Shown: positions 51,742-63,521 of the stretch, piece after piece
How the letters are laid out: each line of letters starts with the position of its first letter
Position numbering within the stretch: position 1 is the stretch's first letter
Source of the DNA: Paraburkholderia phenoliruptrix
Lineage (GTDB): Bacteria; Pseudomonadota; Gammaproteobacteria; Burkholderiales; Burkholderiaceae
Direction: 5' to 3'
Assembly: GCF_902859825.1 (NCBI RefSeq)
Contig: NZ_CADIKB010000008.1
Location: forward strand, 1 to 64,000
Length of the DNA: 64,000 nucleotides
Translations under genes and position numbers: made by a program
The notes under the pieces: generated by a model
Databases searched by the model: none
The model's input: the letters and a program-made list of their open reading frames with translations, nothing else
What the model was told of the DNA's origin: nothing

Positions 51742-52727
51742 ACCCGTCTTTCCGTACTTACGTTTCCGTGCTGGCGCTCGCGGCCCTGGCGGGCTGCGCC
51801 ACCCAGGGCAAGCCGCCGCCGACCATCTCGCTCGATGAGCCGGTGCAGGCGCAGCCGCTGCCGGAGCCGCCTGCACCTGTGGAGGCGGTCGCTGTGCCCG
51901 AGGTGCTGCCGATGCCGGCACAGTTGAAGCCAGCGCCCGAGGGCGAAGAAGCCAAGCCGGCGCCGGAGCCGGTCGACGAGAAGGTGCGCGTCTCACGGGC
52001 CAATACCGAGGCGCGCGTCGCGCCCACGCGCGAGGGCTACGTCAACGCGATTCAGGTGTGGCCTTTCACGGACGGCGCGCTGTATCAGGTCTATGCGGCC
52101 GTGGGCCGCGTGACCGTGATCGCGCTCCAGCCCGGTGAGGAACTGGTGACGGTGGCCGCTGGCGACACGGTGCGCTGGATCGTGGGCGACACATCGAGCG
52201 GCAGCGGGGATGCGCTGCGCGTGAACGTGATGGTCAAGCCCATCCGCTCGGGCCTCAAGACGAATCTCGTTGTAACCACCAGCCGACGCACCTATCTGCT
52301 GGAACTGACCTCGACAGAGAAGACATGGATGGCGTCGATATCCTGGGAGTACCCCAAGGACAAGATGCTCGCCTTGCAGCGCCAGGCGCAGGCGGCCAGC
52401 GCCGCCGCGCCGGTCGAGACCGGGCTGTCGCTGGAGAAGATCCGTTTCCGCTATGCCATCAGTGGCAGCAATCCGCCGTGGAAGCCGCTGCGCGCCTTCG
52501 ATGACGGCGAGAAGGTATATATCCAGTTTCCCGCCGGCATCGCCCAGGGCGAGTTGCCGCCGCTGTTCGTGATCGGTGCGCAGGGCGACGGGCAATTGGT
52601 GAACTACCGCTTCCGCTCGCCGTATTTCATCGTTGATCGCTTGTTCGGCGCTGCCGAGTTGCGCTTGGGCGGGGACAAGGGCGACGTGGTGCGGATCGAG
52701 CGCACCGACGGCACGCGGGGGAACTGA
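51738..52727 (+). CDS. trbG: TrbG, VirB9-type outer-membrane core protein
   Basis: A 329-residue protein. The signal peptide ends in a possible lipobox AALAGC (Cys about 17), followed by a Pro/Glu-rich linker to about 80. The VirB9/CagX beta-rich domain fills the rest, with the characteristic closing FIVDRLFGAAELRLG. It forms the outer-membrane ring with TrbI. trbI starts 2 bp after the stop. Confidence 0.91.
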   Translation: MNPSFRTYVSVLALAALAGCATQGKPPPTISLDEPVQAQPLPEPPAPVEAVAVPEVLPMPAQLKPAPEGEEAKPAPEPVDEKVRVSRANTEARVAPTREGYVNAIQVWPFTDGALYQVYAAVGRVTVIALQPGEELVTVAAGDTVRWIVGDTSSGSGDALRVNVMVKPIRSGLKTNLVVTTSRRTYLLELTSTEKTWMASISWEYPKDKMLALQRQAQAASAAAPVETGLSLEKIRFRYAISGSNPPWKPLRAFDDGEKVYIQFPAGIAQGELPPLFVIGAQGDGQLVNYRFRSPYFIVDRLFGAAELRLGGDKGDVVRIERTDGTRGN

Positions 52728-52729
52728 CC

Positions 52730-54004
52730 ATGAGCCAGGACGACACCCCCGACCTCACCACGCCGCAGGCGGGCAAGGTCGCGCCCGAGGCGGTGGCGCT
52801 ACGCGCCCAGCCGTGTCCGGTCACGCGCCTGAACCGGCGCACGCTGGCCGTCCTCGTCGGCGGCCTGTCGGTCGCCGTGCTCGGGGCCACGATCTGGTCA
52901 TTGCAGCCGCATCGGCGCGGCACTGGCGAACAGACCGAGCTTTACAACGTGGATCGCGTATCGAAGTCCGAGGGGCTGGATGGCCTGCCTTCCGACTACT
53001 CGAAGCTGCGGAAGGTGCCCGAGTTGGGGCCGCCGCTGCCGGGCGATCTTGGCCCCGCCATCGTCGCTTCGCAGCAGCCGGCCGTAGCCGCTTACGCGGC
53101 CCCCGGCCACGATCCGAATGACGCTTTGCGCAAAGAGGCGGAAGCCGCTGCGGCTTCGTCGGTGTTCTTCCGCTCCGGCGGCCAGGGCCAAGGCCAGGCC
53201 GCAACGGTGGCGCAGGCGGCGCCGGGTGCGCCGGGTGCTGCAAGCGCGCTCGCAGCCTTCGACCCGCTCGCCGCCGGGCCGGCCTCGACGGCGGCCCAGC
53301 CCGCCGACCCGACCGCCACGCAGAACCGGCAAGACCAGAAGGAGGCGTTCCTGAAAGGCGGCTCTACGGAAACCCGCAATTCCGGCAACCTGGCGCTGCC
53401 GGCGTCGCCGTATCAGGTGATGGCCGGTACGGTGATCGCCGGGGCGCTGGTCACAGGCATCAAGTCCGATCTTCCGGGCGATGTGATCGCCACCGTCACG
53501 GAGCCCGTCTATGACACGGCCACGGGCAAGTTCCTGCTGATCCCGCAGGGATCGCGCATCCTCGGGCGCTACAACAGCCAGGTCAGCTACGGGCAGAGCC
53601 GCGTACAGGTGGTATGGAACCGGGTCATCCTGCCCGACACGTCATCGCTGACGCTCGACAACCTCGTGGGCACCGACCCGGCCGGCTACGCCGGCCTGGA
53701 AGACGACGTGGACTGGCACTGGAACCGCGTCTTCGCCGGCGCCGTGTTGACGACGCTGCTGGGCGTGGGCGCCGAGCTGGCCGCGCCGGAGAACCGCCAG
53801 GACGGCAACCGCATCGTCATCGCCGGGCGCGACAGCGCACAGGACAGCATCAATCAGGTCGGCCAGGAGATCACTCGGCGCAACATGAACATCCAGCCGA
53901 CGCTGACAGCACGACCGGGCTTGCCGGTTCGGGTGATCGTGGCGCGCGACCTCGTGTTGCGTCCTTACCAACCCATGTTCTATCAGCTTGGAGGTGCGCG
54001 ATGA
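52730..54004 (+). CDS. trbI: TrbI, VirB10-type core protein
   Basis: A 424-residue protein with one transmembrane helix (about 40-60), a Pro/Ala-rich periplasmic linker (about 80-200) and a C-terminal VirB10 beta-barrel. Motifs are AGTVIAGALVTGIKSDLPG and LLIPQGSRILGRYNSQVSYG, then NLVGTDPAGYAGLEDDVD. It spans both membranes and gates the channel. Overlaps the DUF2274 gene by ATGA. Confidence 0.92.
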   Translation: MSQDDTPDLTTPQAGKVAPEAVALRAQPCPVTRLNRRTLAVLVGGLSVAVLGATIWSLQPHRRGTGEQTELYNVDRVSKSEGLDGLPSDYSKLRKVPELGPPLPGDLGPAIVASQQPAVAAYAAPGHDPNDALRKEAEAAAASSVFFRSGGQGQGQAATVAQAAPGAPGAASALAAFDPLAAGPASTAAQPADPTATQNRQDQKEAFLKGGSTETRNSGNLALPASPYQVMAGTVIAGALVTGIKSDLPGDVIATVTEPVYDTATGKFLLIPQGSRILGRYNSQVSYGQSRVQVVWNRVILPDTSSLTLDNLVGTDPAGYAGLEDDVDWHWNRVFAGAVLTTLLGVGAELAAPENRQDGNRIVIAGRDSAQDSINQVGQEITRRNMNIQPTLTARPGLPVRVIVARDLVLRPYQPMFYQLGGAR

Positions 54005-54246
54005 GTACCCCCCGAAAACTCCGCCTCGGCCCGTTGCCGTCCAGCGGTAGCACGAAGCTGACGTTCACCTGCCCGGCCAGCCTGAAAGCCGACCTGGACG
54101 CCTACGCCGCACTGCACGCGCAGACGTATGGCGAGGCCGTCGATGCAACGACGTTGATCCCGCACATGCTGGAGACGTTCATGGCGGGGGATCGGGGATT
54201 CAGAAAGGGAAGCAGGGGCAAGGCCGCACCGCCGAAGTCGGGTTGA
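54001..54246 (+). CDS. DUF2274 family protein
   Basis: An 81-residue protein of the DUF2274 family, always last in trb operons of this type. It shows KLTFTCPASLKADLDAYAAL and TLIPHMLETFMAGDRGF, a likely ribbon-helix-helix-type DNA-binding fold with a basic tail. ATG overlaps trbI. Function is unproven; it may be an operon regulator. A terminator follows 33 bp later. Confidence 0.86.
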   Translation: MSTPRKLRLGPLPSSGSTKLTFTCPASLKADLDAYAALHAQTYGEAVDATTLIPHMLETFMAGDRGFRKGSRGKAAPPKSG

Positions 54247-54279
54247 CGATGTGGACGCATCCACCACCCACTCACGATG

Positions 54280-54305
54280 AAAGCGCAGCCCTCGGGTTGC
54301 GCTTT
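54280..54305 (+). terminator. Terminator of the traG-trb operon
   Basis: Stem aaagcgcagcc / ggttgcgcttt with one G-T pair and a 4-base loop, followed by cgctttct. It ends the transfer operon just before the ICE right end. Confidence 0.65.
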
Positions 54306-54521
54306 CGCTTTCTGGGGATGGATTGCGACAGGCCGGGGCATAAGATGGCTATGCGATCTTGCCCGCTGCGGCGCCCCTGCGTTTGCCACCGCAAAGCGCC
54401 CATGTGGCACCTAGCCAGAAATGCAGCAAGCGCGCGCCGCAGCCCGAATCTAGGCTAACCTATTGCCCCATAAGACCTTTTGCGCCGCTGCATGACCTCA
54501 CAAAAGACTTGACAGCGGACA
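54306..54521. other. Non-coding right end of the ICE
   Basis: About 215 bases between the trb terminator and the attachment core, with no gene. Integrase arm-type binding sites would be expected here, but I see no obvious repeated motif. A perfect TTGACA (54509-54514) lies 8 bp from the att core without a matching -10. Confidence 0.45.
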
Positions 54522-54529
54522 TTTTTCAT
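54522..54529 (+). mobile_element. Right attachment site core (attR), TTTTTCAT
   Basis: The octamer TTTTTCAT, recalled as the direct repeat bordering Tn4371-family ICEs, occurs here between the last ICE gene and the ugp operon. The left copy is outside the window, so the assignment depends on the family rule. Confidence 0.7.
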
Positions 54530-54698
54530 TGCCGAAGCCCTCTATTTCAGTTTCGTGACATGCGATGTTAAATTGCGACATCCGGCGCCCGTCAAAGGCG
54601 TAAAAAAGCGCCGGCCCGGCGGCGACGCCGGACTGTCATCGAATACAAATAGAATCGCGCGATTCGCATTCGCGCACCTTCCGTCAGGAGACAAATCG

Positions 54699-56033
54699 AT
54701 GAGTTTGAAGCCGCTGTTCCGTTCGCTTTCCGTTGCCGCCGTGCTGAGTGTCGGCACTCTCGGCATGAGCCAGACGGCTCGGGCCGCCACTGAAATCCAG
54801 TTCTGGCACGCCATGGAAGCCGCGCTCGGCGAGCGTCTGAACGACATCGCCAACGCGTTCAACGCGTCGCAGTCCGACTACAAGATCGTGCCCGTGTTCA
54901 AGGGCACCTACGACCAGACGCTGGCAGCGGGCATCGCCGCTTATCGCAGCGGCAACGCGCCGGCCATCCTGCAGGTCTATGAGGTCGGCACCGCGACCAT
55001 GATGCAGGCGAAAAAAGCCGTGGTTCCGGTATCGGACGTGTTCAAGCAAGCCGGCCTGCCGCTCGACGAAAAAGCGTTCGTGCCGACCATTGCGAGCTAC
55101 TACAGCGACGCGAAAACCGGCCATCTCATCTCCATGCCGTTCAACAGCTCGACGCCGGTTCTGTACTACAACAAGGACGCATTCAAGAAAGCCGGCCTCG
55201 ATCCGAACCAGCCGCCTAAAACCTGGGCCGAACTGCAAACCGACGCGCAGAAGCTGAAAGCGTCCGGCATGGCTTGCGGCTACTCGTCGGGCTGGCAGAG
55301 CTGGATCCAGTTGGAGAACTACAGCGCGTGGCACGGCGCGCCGTTCGCGTCGAAGAACAATGGTTTCGACGGCGCCGACGCGCAGCTCGAATTCAACAAG
55401 CCGCTGCAGGTCGCGCACATCCAGTTCCTGCAGAACATGCAGAAAGACGGCACGTTCACCTATGTAGGCCGCAAGGACGAGCCGGTCTCGAAGTTCTATA
55501 GCGGCGACTGCGGAATCATCACGAACTCGTCGGGCTCGCTCGCCACCATCAAGAAGTATGCGAAGTTTAACTTCGGCACCGGCATGATGCCTTACGACGC
55601 CAACGTGAAGGGCGCGCCGCAGAACGCCATCATCGGCGGGGCGAGCTTGTGGGTGCTGTCGGGCAAGGATCCGGCTGTCTACAAAGGCGTGGCGAAATTC
55701 CTGTCGTACCTGAGCTCGCCGGAAGTCGCCGCGAAGTGGCATCAGGACACGGGCTATCTGCCGGTCACGACCGCCGCGTATCAGCTGACCCAGCAACAGG
55801 GCTTCTACGAGAAGAACCCGGGCAGCGACACCGCCATCAAGCAGATGCTCAACAAGCCGCCTCTGCCGTACACGAAGGGCCTGCGCCTTGGCAACATGCC
55901 GCAGATCCGCACCATCATCGACGAAGAACTCGAGCAGGTGTGGGCCGACAAGAAGACGCCGCAACAGGCGCTCGACTCGGCGGTCTCGCGCGGCGACGAA
56001 TTGCTGCGCCGCTTCGAGAAAGCCGGCAGCTGA
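54699..56033 (+). CDS. ugpB: Extracellular sugar-phosphate binding protein, UgpB-like
   Basis: A 444-residue periplasmic binding protein. A Sec signal peptide (about 1-29, ending ARAA) precedes [20 protein letters not shown], the typical UgpB opening, and the family 1 solute-binding fold with [23 protein letters not shown]. It captures sn-glycerol-3-phosphate or glycerophosphodiesters for the UgpAEC permease encoded next. ATG at 54699 after caggagacaaatcg. First chromosomal gene beyond the ICE end; the insertion lies in its upstream region. Confidence 0.9.
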   Translation: MSLKPLFRSLSVAAVLSVGTLGMSQTARAATEIQFWHAMEAALGERLNDIANAFNASQSDYKIVPVFKGTYDQTLAAGIAAYRSGNAPAILQVYEVGTATMMQAKKAVVPVSDVFKQAGLPLDEKAFVPTIASYYSDAKTGHLISMPFNSSTPVLYYNKDAFKKAGLDPNQPPKTWAELQTDAQKLKASGMACGYSSGWQSWIQLENYSAWHGAPFASKNNGFDGADAQLEFNKPLQVAHIQFLQNMQKDGTFTYVGRKDEPVSKFYSGDCGIITNSSGSLATIKKYAKFNFGTGMMPYDANVKGAPQNAIIGGASLWVLSGKDPAVYKGVAKFLSYLSSPEVAAKWHQDTGYLPVTTAAYQLTQQQGFYEKNPGSDTAIKQMLNKPPLPYTKGLRLGNMPQIRTIIDEELEQVWADKKTPQQALDSAVSRGDELLRRFEKAGS

Positions 56034-56148
56034 TCGCCGCATAAGCCTCAGCAATCGCCTCACCAATCGCATCAGCAAGCGCAAATCGGCAGGTTTCCGG
56101 CGCACTCGCGCCGGAGCCCGCCCGCAGCCACCCTCTTGAGATTCGTCG

Positions 56149-57033
56149 ATGGAAAAGCGCTCCCGCTTCGGCACCAGCCTGCTGCCCTATCTGCTCGTCG
56201 CGCCGCAACTTCTGATCACGGCGCTGTTCTTTCTGTGGCCCGCCGGCGAAGCACTGTGGCAATCCACGCAAAGCCAGGACGCGTTCGGCACGTCGAGTGA
56301 ATTTGTCGGGCTCGCGAACTTCAGGCAGCTTTTCGCCGATCCGCTGTATCTGTCGTCGTTCAATACGACGATCATTTTCTGTGCATTCGTCACCGCGTCG
56401 GGCCTCGTGATTTCGCTGTTGCTCGCCGTTTGCGCCGACCGCGTGACGCGCGGCGCAAAGGCGTATCAGACACTGTTGATCTGGCCGTATGCGGTCGCGC
56501 CGGCCATCGCCGCCGTGTTGTGGTCGTTTCTCTTTAACCCGAGCATCGGCCTCGTCACCTTTGCGCTCGCCAAGTACGGCATTGTGTGGAATCACGCCCT
56601 GAACGCTGGGCAGGCGATGTTTCTCGTGGTGCTCGCCTCGGTGTGGAAGCAGGTCAGCTACAACTTCCTGTTTTTCTATGCAGGCTTGCAGGCCATTCCG
56701 CGTTCGCTGATAGAAGCCGCGGCAATCGACGGCGCCGGCCCCGTGCGGCGCTTCTTCGGCATCGCGCTGCCGCTGCTGTCGCCCACCAGTTTCTTTCTGC
56801 TCGTCATCAATATCACCTACGCGTTCTTCGACACCTTCCCCGTGATCGACGCAGCAACGGGCGGCGGCCCCGCCCAATCGACCCGTACGCTCATCTACAA
56901 GATTTTCGCCGAAGGCTTCCAGGGACTCGATATCGGCAGCTCGGGCGCGCAATCCGTGGTTCTGATGGTGATCGTCGTCGCGCTGACGGTCGTGCAATTC
57001 CGCTTCATCGAACGCAAGGTTCAATACTCATGA
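56149..57033 (+). CDS. ugpA: Glycerol-3-phosphate ABC permease UgpA
   Basis: A 294-residue inner-membrane permease with six helices (first about 11-30). The EAA loop reads [22 protein letters not shown] (about 186-207). It pairs with UgpE. ATG at 56149; its stop overlaps the ugpE start as ATGA. Confidence 0.92.
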   Translation: MEKRSRFGTSLLPYLLVAPQLLITALFFLWPAGEALWQSTQSQDAFGTSSEFVGLANFRQLFADPLYLSSFNTTIIFCAFVTASGLVISLLLAVCADRVTRGAKAYQTLLIWPYAVAPAIAAVLWSFLFNPSIGLVTFALAKYGIVWNHALNAGQAMFLVVLASVWKQVSYNFLFFYAGLQAIPRSLIEAAAIDGAGPVRRFFGIALPLLSPTSFFLLVINITYAFFDTFPVIDAATGGGPAQSTRTLIYKIFAEGFQGLDIGSSGAQSVVLMVIVVALTVVQFRFIERKVQYS

Positions 57034-57875
57034 TCGAGAACCGCCGCGGTTTCGACCTCTTCTGCCACGCGGTGCTGATTCTCGGCGTCGTGCTCGTGGT
57101 GTTTCCGGTGTACGTCGCGTTCTGCGCAGCGACCATGAGCGAGCACGAAGTGTTCACCGTGCCGCTCTCACTCGTGCCGAGCTCGCATCTGTTCGACAAC
57201 ATCGCGACCGTGTGGGCGCACGGCAGCGGCAACGCGGCAGCGCCCTTCGGCCGCATGCTGTTCAATAGCCTCGTGATGGCACTCGTCATTGCCATCGGCA
57301 AGATCGCGGTGTCGATGATCTCGGCTTACGCGATCGTGTTTTTCCGCTTTCCGTTTCGCAATCTGTCGTTCTGGCTCATCTTCATCACGCTGATGCTGCC
57401 GGTCGAAGTGCGCATCTTCCCGACCGTGCAAGTCGTGTCGTCGATGCATCTGAGCAACACGTACAGCGGTCTGACGCTGCCGCTGATCGCGTCGGCCACG
57501 GCGACGTTCCTGTTCCGCCAGTTTTTCATGACACTGCCGGACGAATTGATGGAAGCGGCGCGCATCGACGGTGCGGGCGCGATGCGTTTTTTCTGGGACG
57601 TCGTGCTGCCGTTGTCGAAGACGAACATGGCGGCGCTCTTCGTGATCACCTTCATTTACGGCTGGAATCAGTATTTGTGGCCGATTCTCATTACGAGCCA
57701 GCAGTCGCTCACGACCGCCGTGGTCGGCATCAAGAGCATGATCGCCTCGGGCGATACGGCCACGGAATGGCATCTGGTCATGACGGCCACCTTGCTCGCG
57801 ATGCTGCCGCCGCTCGCCGTCGTGCTCGCCATGCAGCGCTGGTTCGTGCGTGGACTCGTGGATGCCGAGAAGTGA
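57030..57875 (+). CDS. ugpE: Glycerol-3-phosphate ABC permease UgpE
   Basis: A 281-residue permease with six helices and the EAA loop [21 protein letters not shown] (about 174-194, split here as EAARIDGAG and FFWDVVLPL). It begins [11 protein letters not shown] and ends GLVDAEK, as expected for UgpE. It overlaps ugpA by ATGA and is followed after 79 bp by the ATPase gene. Confidence 0.92.
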   Translation: MIENRRGFDLFCHAVLILGVVLVVFPVYVAFCAATMSEHEVFTVPLSLVPSSHLFDNIATVWAHGSGNAAAPFGRMLFNSLVMALVIAIGKIAVSMISAYAIVFFRFPFRNLSFWLIFITLMLPVEVRIFPTVQVVSSMHLSNTYSGLTLPLIASATATFLFRQFFMTLPDELMEAARIDGAGAMRFFWDVVLPLSKTNMAALFVITFIYGWNQYLWPILITSQQSLTTAVVGIKSMIASGDTATEWHLVMTATLLAMLPPLAVVLAMQRWFVRGLVDAEK

Positions 57876-57954
57876 TCCGCGCGGCGTGGACCGCATCAAG
57901 AAACTCGCAGAAAAGCACGCAAACGAAGACTCGCAAACGAAGGGCTAAAACCGC

Positions 57955-59043
57955 ATGGCTGCACTCACACTGCAAGGCGTTAAAAAAACCTACGACGGCA
58001 AACAATTCGTGTTGCACGGCATCGACGTCGATGTGAACGACGGCGAGTTCGTCGTCATGGTCGGTCCGTCTGGATGCGGCAAATCCACTTTGCTGCGGAT
58101 GGTGGCGGGACTCGAGCGGATTTCCGAGGGCAGCATTTTGATCGCGGGCAAAGTGGTGAACGAGCTCGAGCCGAAAGACCGCAACATCGCGATGGTGTTT
58201 CAGAACTACGCGCTCTATCCGCACATGAGCGTCGCGGAAAACATGGGCTACGCGCTGAAAATCGCGGGCGTCGACCGGGCGCAGATCGCAGAGCGCGTGA
58301 AGGCCGCCGCGCAGATTCTCGAACTGGAAGCGCTGTTGCAGCGCAAGCCGCGCGAATTGTCGGGCGGTCAGCGTCAGCGCGTCGCGATGGGCCGCGCGAT
58401 TGTGCGTGAACCGGCCGTGTTTCTGTTCGACGAACCGCTGTCGAATCTCGACGCGCGTCTGCGCGTGCAGATGCGGCTCGAAATTCAGCGTCTGCATGCG
58501 CGCCTCGCCACAACAAGCCTGTATGTGACGCACGACCAGATCGAAGCGATGACACTGGCCCAACGCGTGATCGTGATGAACAAGGGTCACGCAGAGCAGA
58601 TCGGCGCGCCGACCGAAGTCTACGAGCGGCCGGCCACGGTGTTCGTGGCGGGTTTCATCGGCTCGCCGGGAATGAATCTGCTGGAAGGGCGCGTATCCGA
58701 CGACGGCTCCACTTTCGACGTGGCCGGCAACGGTCCCCAGCTGCCGCTAGCGGGCGTGCCGTCGATGGGCCGCGAAGTCGCGAAGGGGCGCGAGTACACG
58801 CTCGGCATTCGTCCCGAGCACATGAGTCCGGGGCAAGCGGATGCGCCGCACGCAAGCCTCACCGTCGATTCCTGCGAACTGCTCGGCGCGGACAATCTCG
58901 CGCACGGACGCTGGGGTCGGCATGATGTAACCGTGCGTTTGCCGCATGCGCACCGGCCCGCGGGCGGCGAGGCGTTGCAGGTCGCGCTGCCCGCCCGCCA
59001 TCTGCATTTCTTCGATACGGTGAGCGGCCGGCGCGTGAACTGA
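57955..59043 (+). CDS. ugpC: Glycerol-3-phosphate ABC ATPase UgpC
   Basis: A 362-residue MalK/UgpC-type ATPase. Walker A is GPSGCGKST (about 37-45), the signature LSGGQRQRVAMGRAI follows, and Walker B is VFLFDEPLSNLD. The C-terminal 120 residues form the TOBE/regulatory domain. It completes the ugpBAEC importer. Start MAALTLQGVKKTYDG. Confidence 0.92.
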   Translation: MAALTLQGVKKTYDGKQFVLHGIDVDVNDGEFVVMVGPSGCGKSTLLRMVAGLERISEGSILIAGKVVNELEPKDRNIAMVFQNYALYPHMSVAENMGYALKIAGVDRAQIAERVKAAAQILELEALLQRKPRELSGGQRQRVAMGRAIVREPAVFLFDEPLSNLDARLRVQMRLEIQRLHARLATTSLYVTHDQIEAMTLAQRVIVMNKGHAEQIGAPTEVYERPATVFVAGFIGSPGMNLLEGRVSDDGSTFDVAGNGPQLPLAGVPSMGREVAKGREYTLGIRPEHMSPGQADAPHASLTVDSCELLGADNLAHGRWGRHDVTVRLPHAHRPAGGEALQVALPARHLHFFDTVSGRRVN

Positions 59044-59084
59044 CCTGCGCTTCGAGAACCGATGAACCACTACGCCGGGACGAC

Positions 59085-59396
59085 ATGCGAGCTCATGGCC
59101 TGAAAAGCGCGCGCCGCGGCGCATCCGTTGCAGCGGCATTGCTGCTGAAGCTGTCGATCGGCATCTCGCCGGCATTCGCGTATGTGGCGCCCGGCACGAC
59201 GCCGGACGAAGCCGACCTCAGCAATCACAACACCTACAGAAATCGCGACGGCAACACCGTGCATGCGCCGGCCCGCTCGCTGTCGGGCAAGGCGCCCAAC
59301 GGCGCGACCGCCCGTTGCCGCGACGGCAGCTACAGCTTCAGCCGGCACCACGGCGGCACCTGCTCGCGGCACGGCGGCGTCGCCGATTGGCTGTAA
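59085..59396 (+). CDS. DUF3761 small secreted protein
   Basis: A 103-residue protein with a signal peptide (about 1-32, ending AFAY). The mature part ends with ATARCRDGSYSFSRHHGGTC and SRHGGVADWL, the DUF3761 motif: two Cys and a His-rich GGTCS-HGGV core. Family function unknown; the CRDG-HHGGTCSRHGG pattern may bind metal. It lies 41 bp after ugpC on the same strand, possibly co-transcribed, though functional linkage is unlikely. Confidence 0.8.
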   Translation: MRAHGLKSARRGASVAAALLLKLSIGISPAFAYVAPGTTPDEADLSNHNTYRNRDGNTVHAPARSLSGKAPNGATARCRDGSYSFSRHHGGTCSRHGGVADWL

Positions 59397-59685
59397 GCGC
59401 CGCTAAGGCACGAACAGGCGAGCACCAACAGACGAGCACAATCAAGCGAGCGCAGGCAAACCGGCGCAAGCCGCCGGCAGTCCCCTCTGCCGTCGCGCGC
59501 TCCCGCCGAAGTACAATGCCATCTGCACACGGCCCGCATGGGCGTCGTCGCGCTGACACCGCGCCCGACGCCGCGCCGGCCGACGCCGGGCGCTTCGCCC
59601 CGGCATGACACCGATTACCTATCCACCCACGACTGCCCGCCCCCGCGCGGCCGGCGTCGTCAACGTCTATCAAGCACACAAGCAA

Positions 59686-61353
<1,668 letters not shown>

Positions 61354-61657
61354 GTTCGCCGGTCCGGCAGCGGCCTGCCCGTAGAAACACGGGCGGGCTG
61401 CCTGGCATTCACGCCTCTGCTCTTCAGCTTCCGGCGCGATTGCCGCACGCTTCCCGCACGATTGCCGCAGCCTCGCGGCACGTCCGCCAGTTCTTCGCAG
61501 CCACTCCATACCATCCGCAACCGCCAGACGTCGGCGGCATCGCGACACGGCACACGCATTGCTCGCCTGCGCGTGCTATATGTCGTCCCCGCGGCGCGCG
61601 AGGGCGGCGCGCACTCATCACGGCCTGGCCGCGCATCGCGGCAACGAGGAGAGAAGC
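61354..61657. other. Non-coding gap after ettA, with a possible terminator
   Basis: About 300 bases without a gene. An imperfect GC-rich hairpin at about 61366-61402 (gcccgt / acgggc core) follows ettA by 13 bp and may end its transcript. A ggagaga ribosome site for the next gene closes the gap. Confidence 0.4.
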
Positions 61658-62782
61658 ATGGCGATGTCGAAGAGCCAACGCTGGATCGTTGCCGCGGGCA
61701 GCGTGCTGGTGGTGCTCGTCGTCATTGCATTCGGCCTGCTGCAATACGCGCAGCGCGAAGTAAAAGCGCGCGTGGTGGCCGCGCTCGGGCCTCTGGGCAG
61801 CGCGCAAAGTATCGACGTCGGGCTTACCTCGGTTCATCTCACCCATGTACTGCTGAAGCCGCCGCCCGGCTGGCCCGCCGGCGATCCCTTGAAAGCGGAA
61901 GACATCACGCTCACGCCGGACATCCGCGATCTGCTCGCGCACCGCATGCATATCCGCAGCGTGGTGGTGCGCGGTTTCGACATGGCCGTGCTGCGCACGC
62001 AAAACGGCACGCTCCGTTTGCTGCCAAATCTGCGCCAGTCCGTTAACAGCACCAACGACGAGGCGCGCGGCGCGTCGGCGAGTTCGACGCCGCGCGAGAA
62101 GCAGGTCGATCACATCAGCTTCGAACAGGGCCGCTTCCATTTCTACGACATGACCGTCGGGCCGCCCGCCTACAAGGTGACGGTGAGCGACGCCAACGCG
62201 ACTGTCGACAACATTCATTTGCCCGAGCTCACGGAGCCGACCCGCGTGGACGTCAAAGGCTCGATCAAAGGACCGTCGCACACCGGCACGGTCACGTTCA
62301 GCGGATGGATCCGAATCGCGAGTAAGGACTCGCAGACGACGAGCACGCTGCGCGGCGTCGACGTCGCCATTCTCGATCCCTATCTCGTGAAGAAGACCGG
62401 CGCGAGAGCACAAGTGACGGGCGGCACGGTCGACATGAGCATTCAGTCGACGGTGCGCAACTATCAGCTGCACGCCCCGGGCACGATAACGGTCCACAAC
62501 CTGCAGCTCGCGGACAACGGCAATCCGCTGGACACGTTCCTGTCCATTCCGACCAAGGCCGCAGTCGCCGCGCTGAAGACGCATAACGGCGACATCACGC
62601 TGCACTTCGTGCTCGACGGCAATTTGCGGGATCCGAAGTTTTCGGTGCAGGAACGGCTGACGACGCGCATCGCCGAGGGCTTCGCGAAAGCGCTGGGCGT
62701 CAGCGTGGAAGGTGTGGCGAAAGGCGCGGGCGAAACCGTCAAAGGCTTGGGGAACGCCTTGAAGAACTTACTGGGGCAGTGA
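61658..62782 (+). CDS. DUF748 (AsmA-like) membrane-anchored protein
   Basis: A 374-residue protein. One N-terminal helix (about 8-30) is followed by a DUF748/AsmA-type periplasmic repeat region with IDVGLTSVHLTHVLLKPP, HISFEQGRFHFYDMTVGPP and the typical closing GNLRDPKFSVQERLTTRIAE. AsmA-like proteins help move phospholipid or maintain the outer membrane. The tail KGLGNALKNLLGQ is amphipathic. ATG at 61658 after gaggagagaagc. Precise role unknown. Confidence 0.78.
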   Translation: MAMSKSQRWIVAAGSVLVVLVVIAFGLLQYAQREVKARVVAALGPLGSAQSIDVGLTSVHLTHVLLKPPPGWPAGDPLKAEDITLTPDIRDLLAHRMHIRSVVVRGFDMAVLRTQNGTLRLLPNLRQSVNSTNDEARGASASSTPREKQVDHISFEQGRFHFYDMTVGPPAYKVTVSDANATVDNIHLPELTEPTRVDVKGSIKGPSHTGTVTFSGWIRIASKDSQTTSTLRGVDVAILDPYLVKKTGARAQVTGGTVDMSIQSTVRNYQLHAPGTITVHNLQLADNGNPLDTFLSIPTKAAVAALKTHNGDITLHFVLDGNLRDPKFSVQERLTTRIAEGFAKALGVSVEGVAKGAGETVKGLGNALKNLLGQ

Positions 62783-62869
62783 TCGTAAGCCGACCGCGCA
62801 AGCGCTCGAAGCAGCGCGTCGCTATGGCTTACGCCTGCCGCGTGCGCGAGTTGCGCGACGCGCGGCCCG

Positions 62870-63493
62870 TCAGACCGGCAAACCCAATTCGCGCAAGCGC
62901 GCTTCGGTTTGCGCTGCGCTGGTGTGATGTACTCCGTGCCAGCCGAGCGCGGTGGCGGCGGCCGCGTTCTTCGGGTTGTCGTCGATAAAGACAAGCTCGG
63001 TCGGCTCGATGCCCGGCAGTTGCACATTGATCCGCTCGCGCATGGCCGCGAAAATCGCCGGATCGGGCTTCACGAGACCCACTCGCCCGGACACGATGAT
63101 GTCCCTGAAACGCCGCAGCACCGGGTAGTGTTCCCATGCATACGGAAACGTCTCCGCCGACCAGTTCGTCAGCCCGAAGAGCGGCACCTCGGCGGCTTCG
63201 AGCTTTTCCATGATCGCGACGCCGTCGTCCAGCACGCCGGCCACCATTTCGTGCCAGCGCTCGTAGAACGCGCGGATCAGCGCTTCGTGGTCGGGAAACT
63301 GCGCGACCCGTTCCGCCGTCGCCTCGACGATCGGCTGGCCGCCGTCCTGACGCACCACCCAATCCATCGAGCAGACGTGCGTGAGGAACCAGCGGCGCTC
63401 GGCCTCGTCCGGAATCAGTTGCCGATAGAGGTACTCGGGATTCCAGTCGATCAGCACGCCGCCGAAGTCGAACACGACTGCCTTGATGCGCAT
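62870..63493 (-). CDS. HAD-family hydrolase, YihX-like phosphatase
   Basis: A 207-residue HAD-superfamily subfamily IA enzyme. Motif I is FDFGGVLIDW (nucleophile Asp about 9), motif II GLTNWS (about 111-116), the Lys in GLVKPDPAIF (about 143) and motif IV FIDDNPKNA (about 176). The DFGGV form is typical of YihX-type sugar phosphatases (alpha-glucose-1-phosphate) and of epoxide-hydrolase N-domains. It lies 28 bp downstream of the aminopeptidase gene, probably in the same transcript. Confidence 0.88.
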   Translation of the reverse strand: MRIKAVVFDFGGVLIDWNPEYLYRQLIPDEAERRWFLTHVCSMDWVVRQDGGQPIVEATAERVAQFPDHEALIRAFYERWHEMVAGVLDDGVAIMEKLEAAEVPLFGLTNWSAETFPYAWEHYPVLRRFRDIIVSGRVGLVKPDPAIFAAMRERINVQLPGIEPTELVFIDDNPKNAAAATALGWHGVHHTSAAQTEARLRELGLPV

Positions 63494-63521
63494 GCGCTCT
63501 CCGTCGCGAGGTGGTTACGGC

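Larger units (their letters stand above)
1..54529. mobile_element. Tn4371-family integrative and conjugative element (left end outside window)
   Basis: The gene set and order are those of the Tn4371 ICE family: DUF932, ParB, DUF736, DUF2958, DUF2285, AlpA-like HTH, RepA, ParA, TraF, DUF3363 relaxase, LysR-type TraR, TraG and TrbBCDEJKLFGI with DUF2274 last. The right boundary is placed at TTTTTCAT (54522-54529), between the trb operon terminator and a chromosomal ugp operon. No integrase gene is visible, so the left end and attL lie outside the window. Two cargo regions are carried: a defence block (41-10272) and an acyl-CoA catabolic block (24792-40550). Family assignment rests on gene content and recall of the att core; the exact right end is inferred. 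Confidence 0.88.

Noticed and set aside
1..54529. Integrase gene and left attachment site
   Set aside because: No tyrosine-recombinase-like protein is present; the left end must lie outside the window.
54509..54537. Sigma-70 promoter at the ICE right end
   Set aside because: TTGACA is perfect, but the bases 16-18 bp downstream (ccgaag) do not resemble a -10 box.
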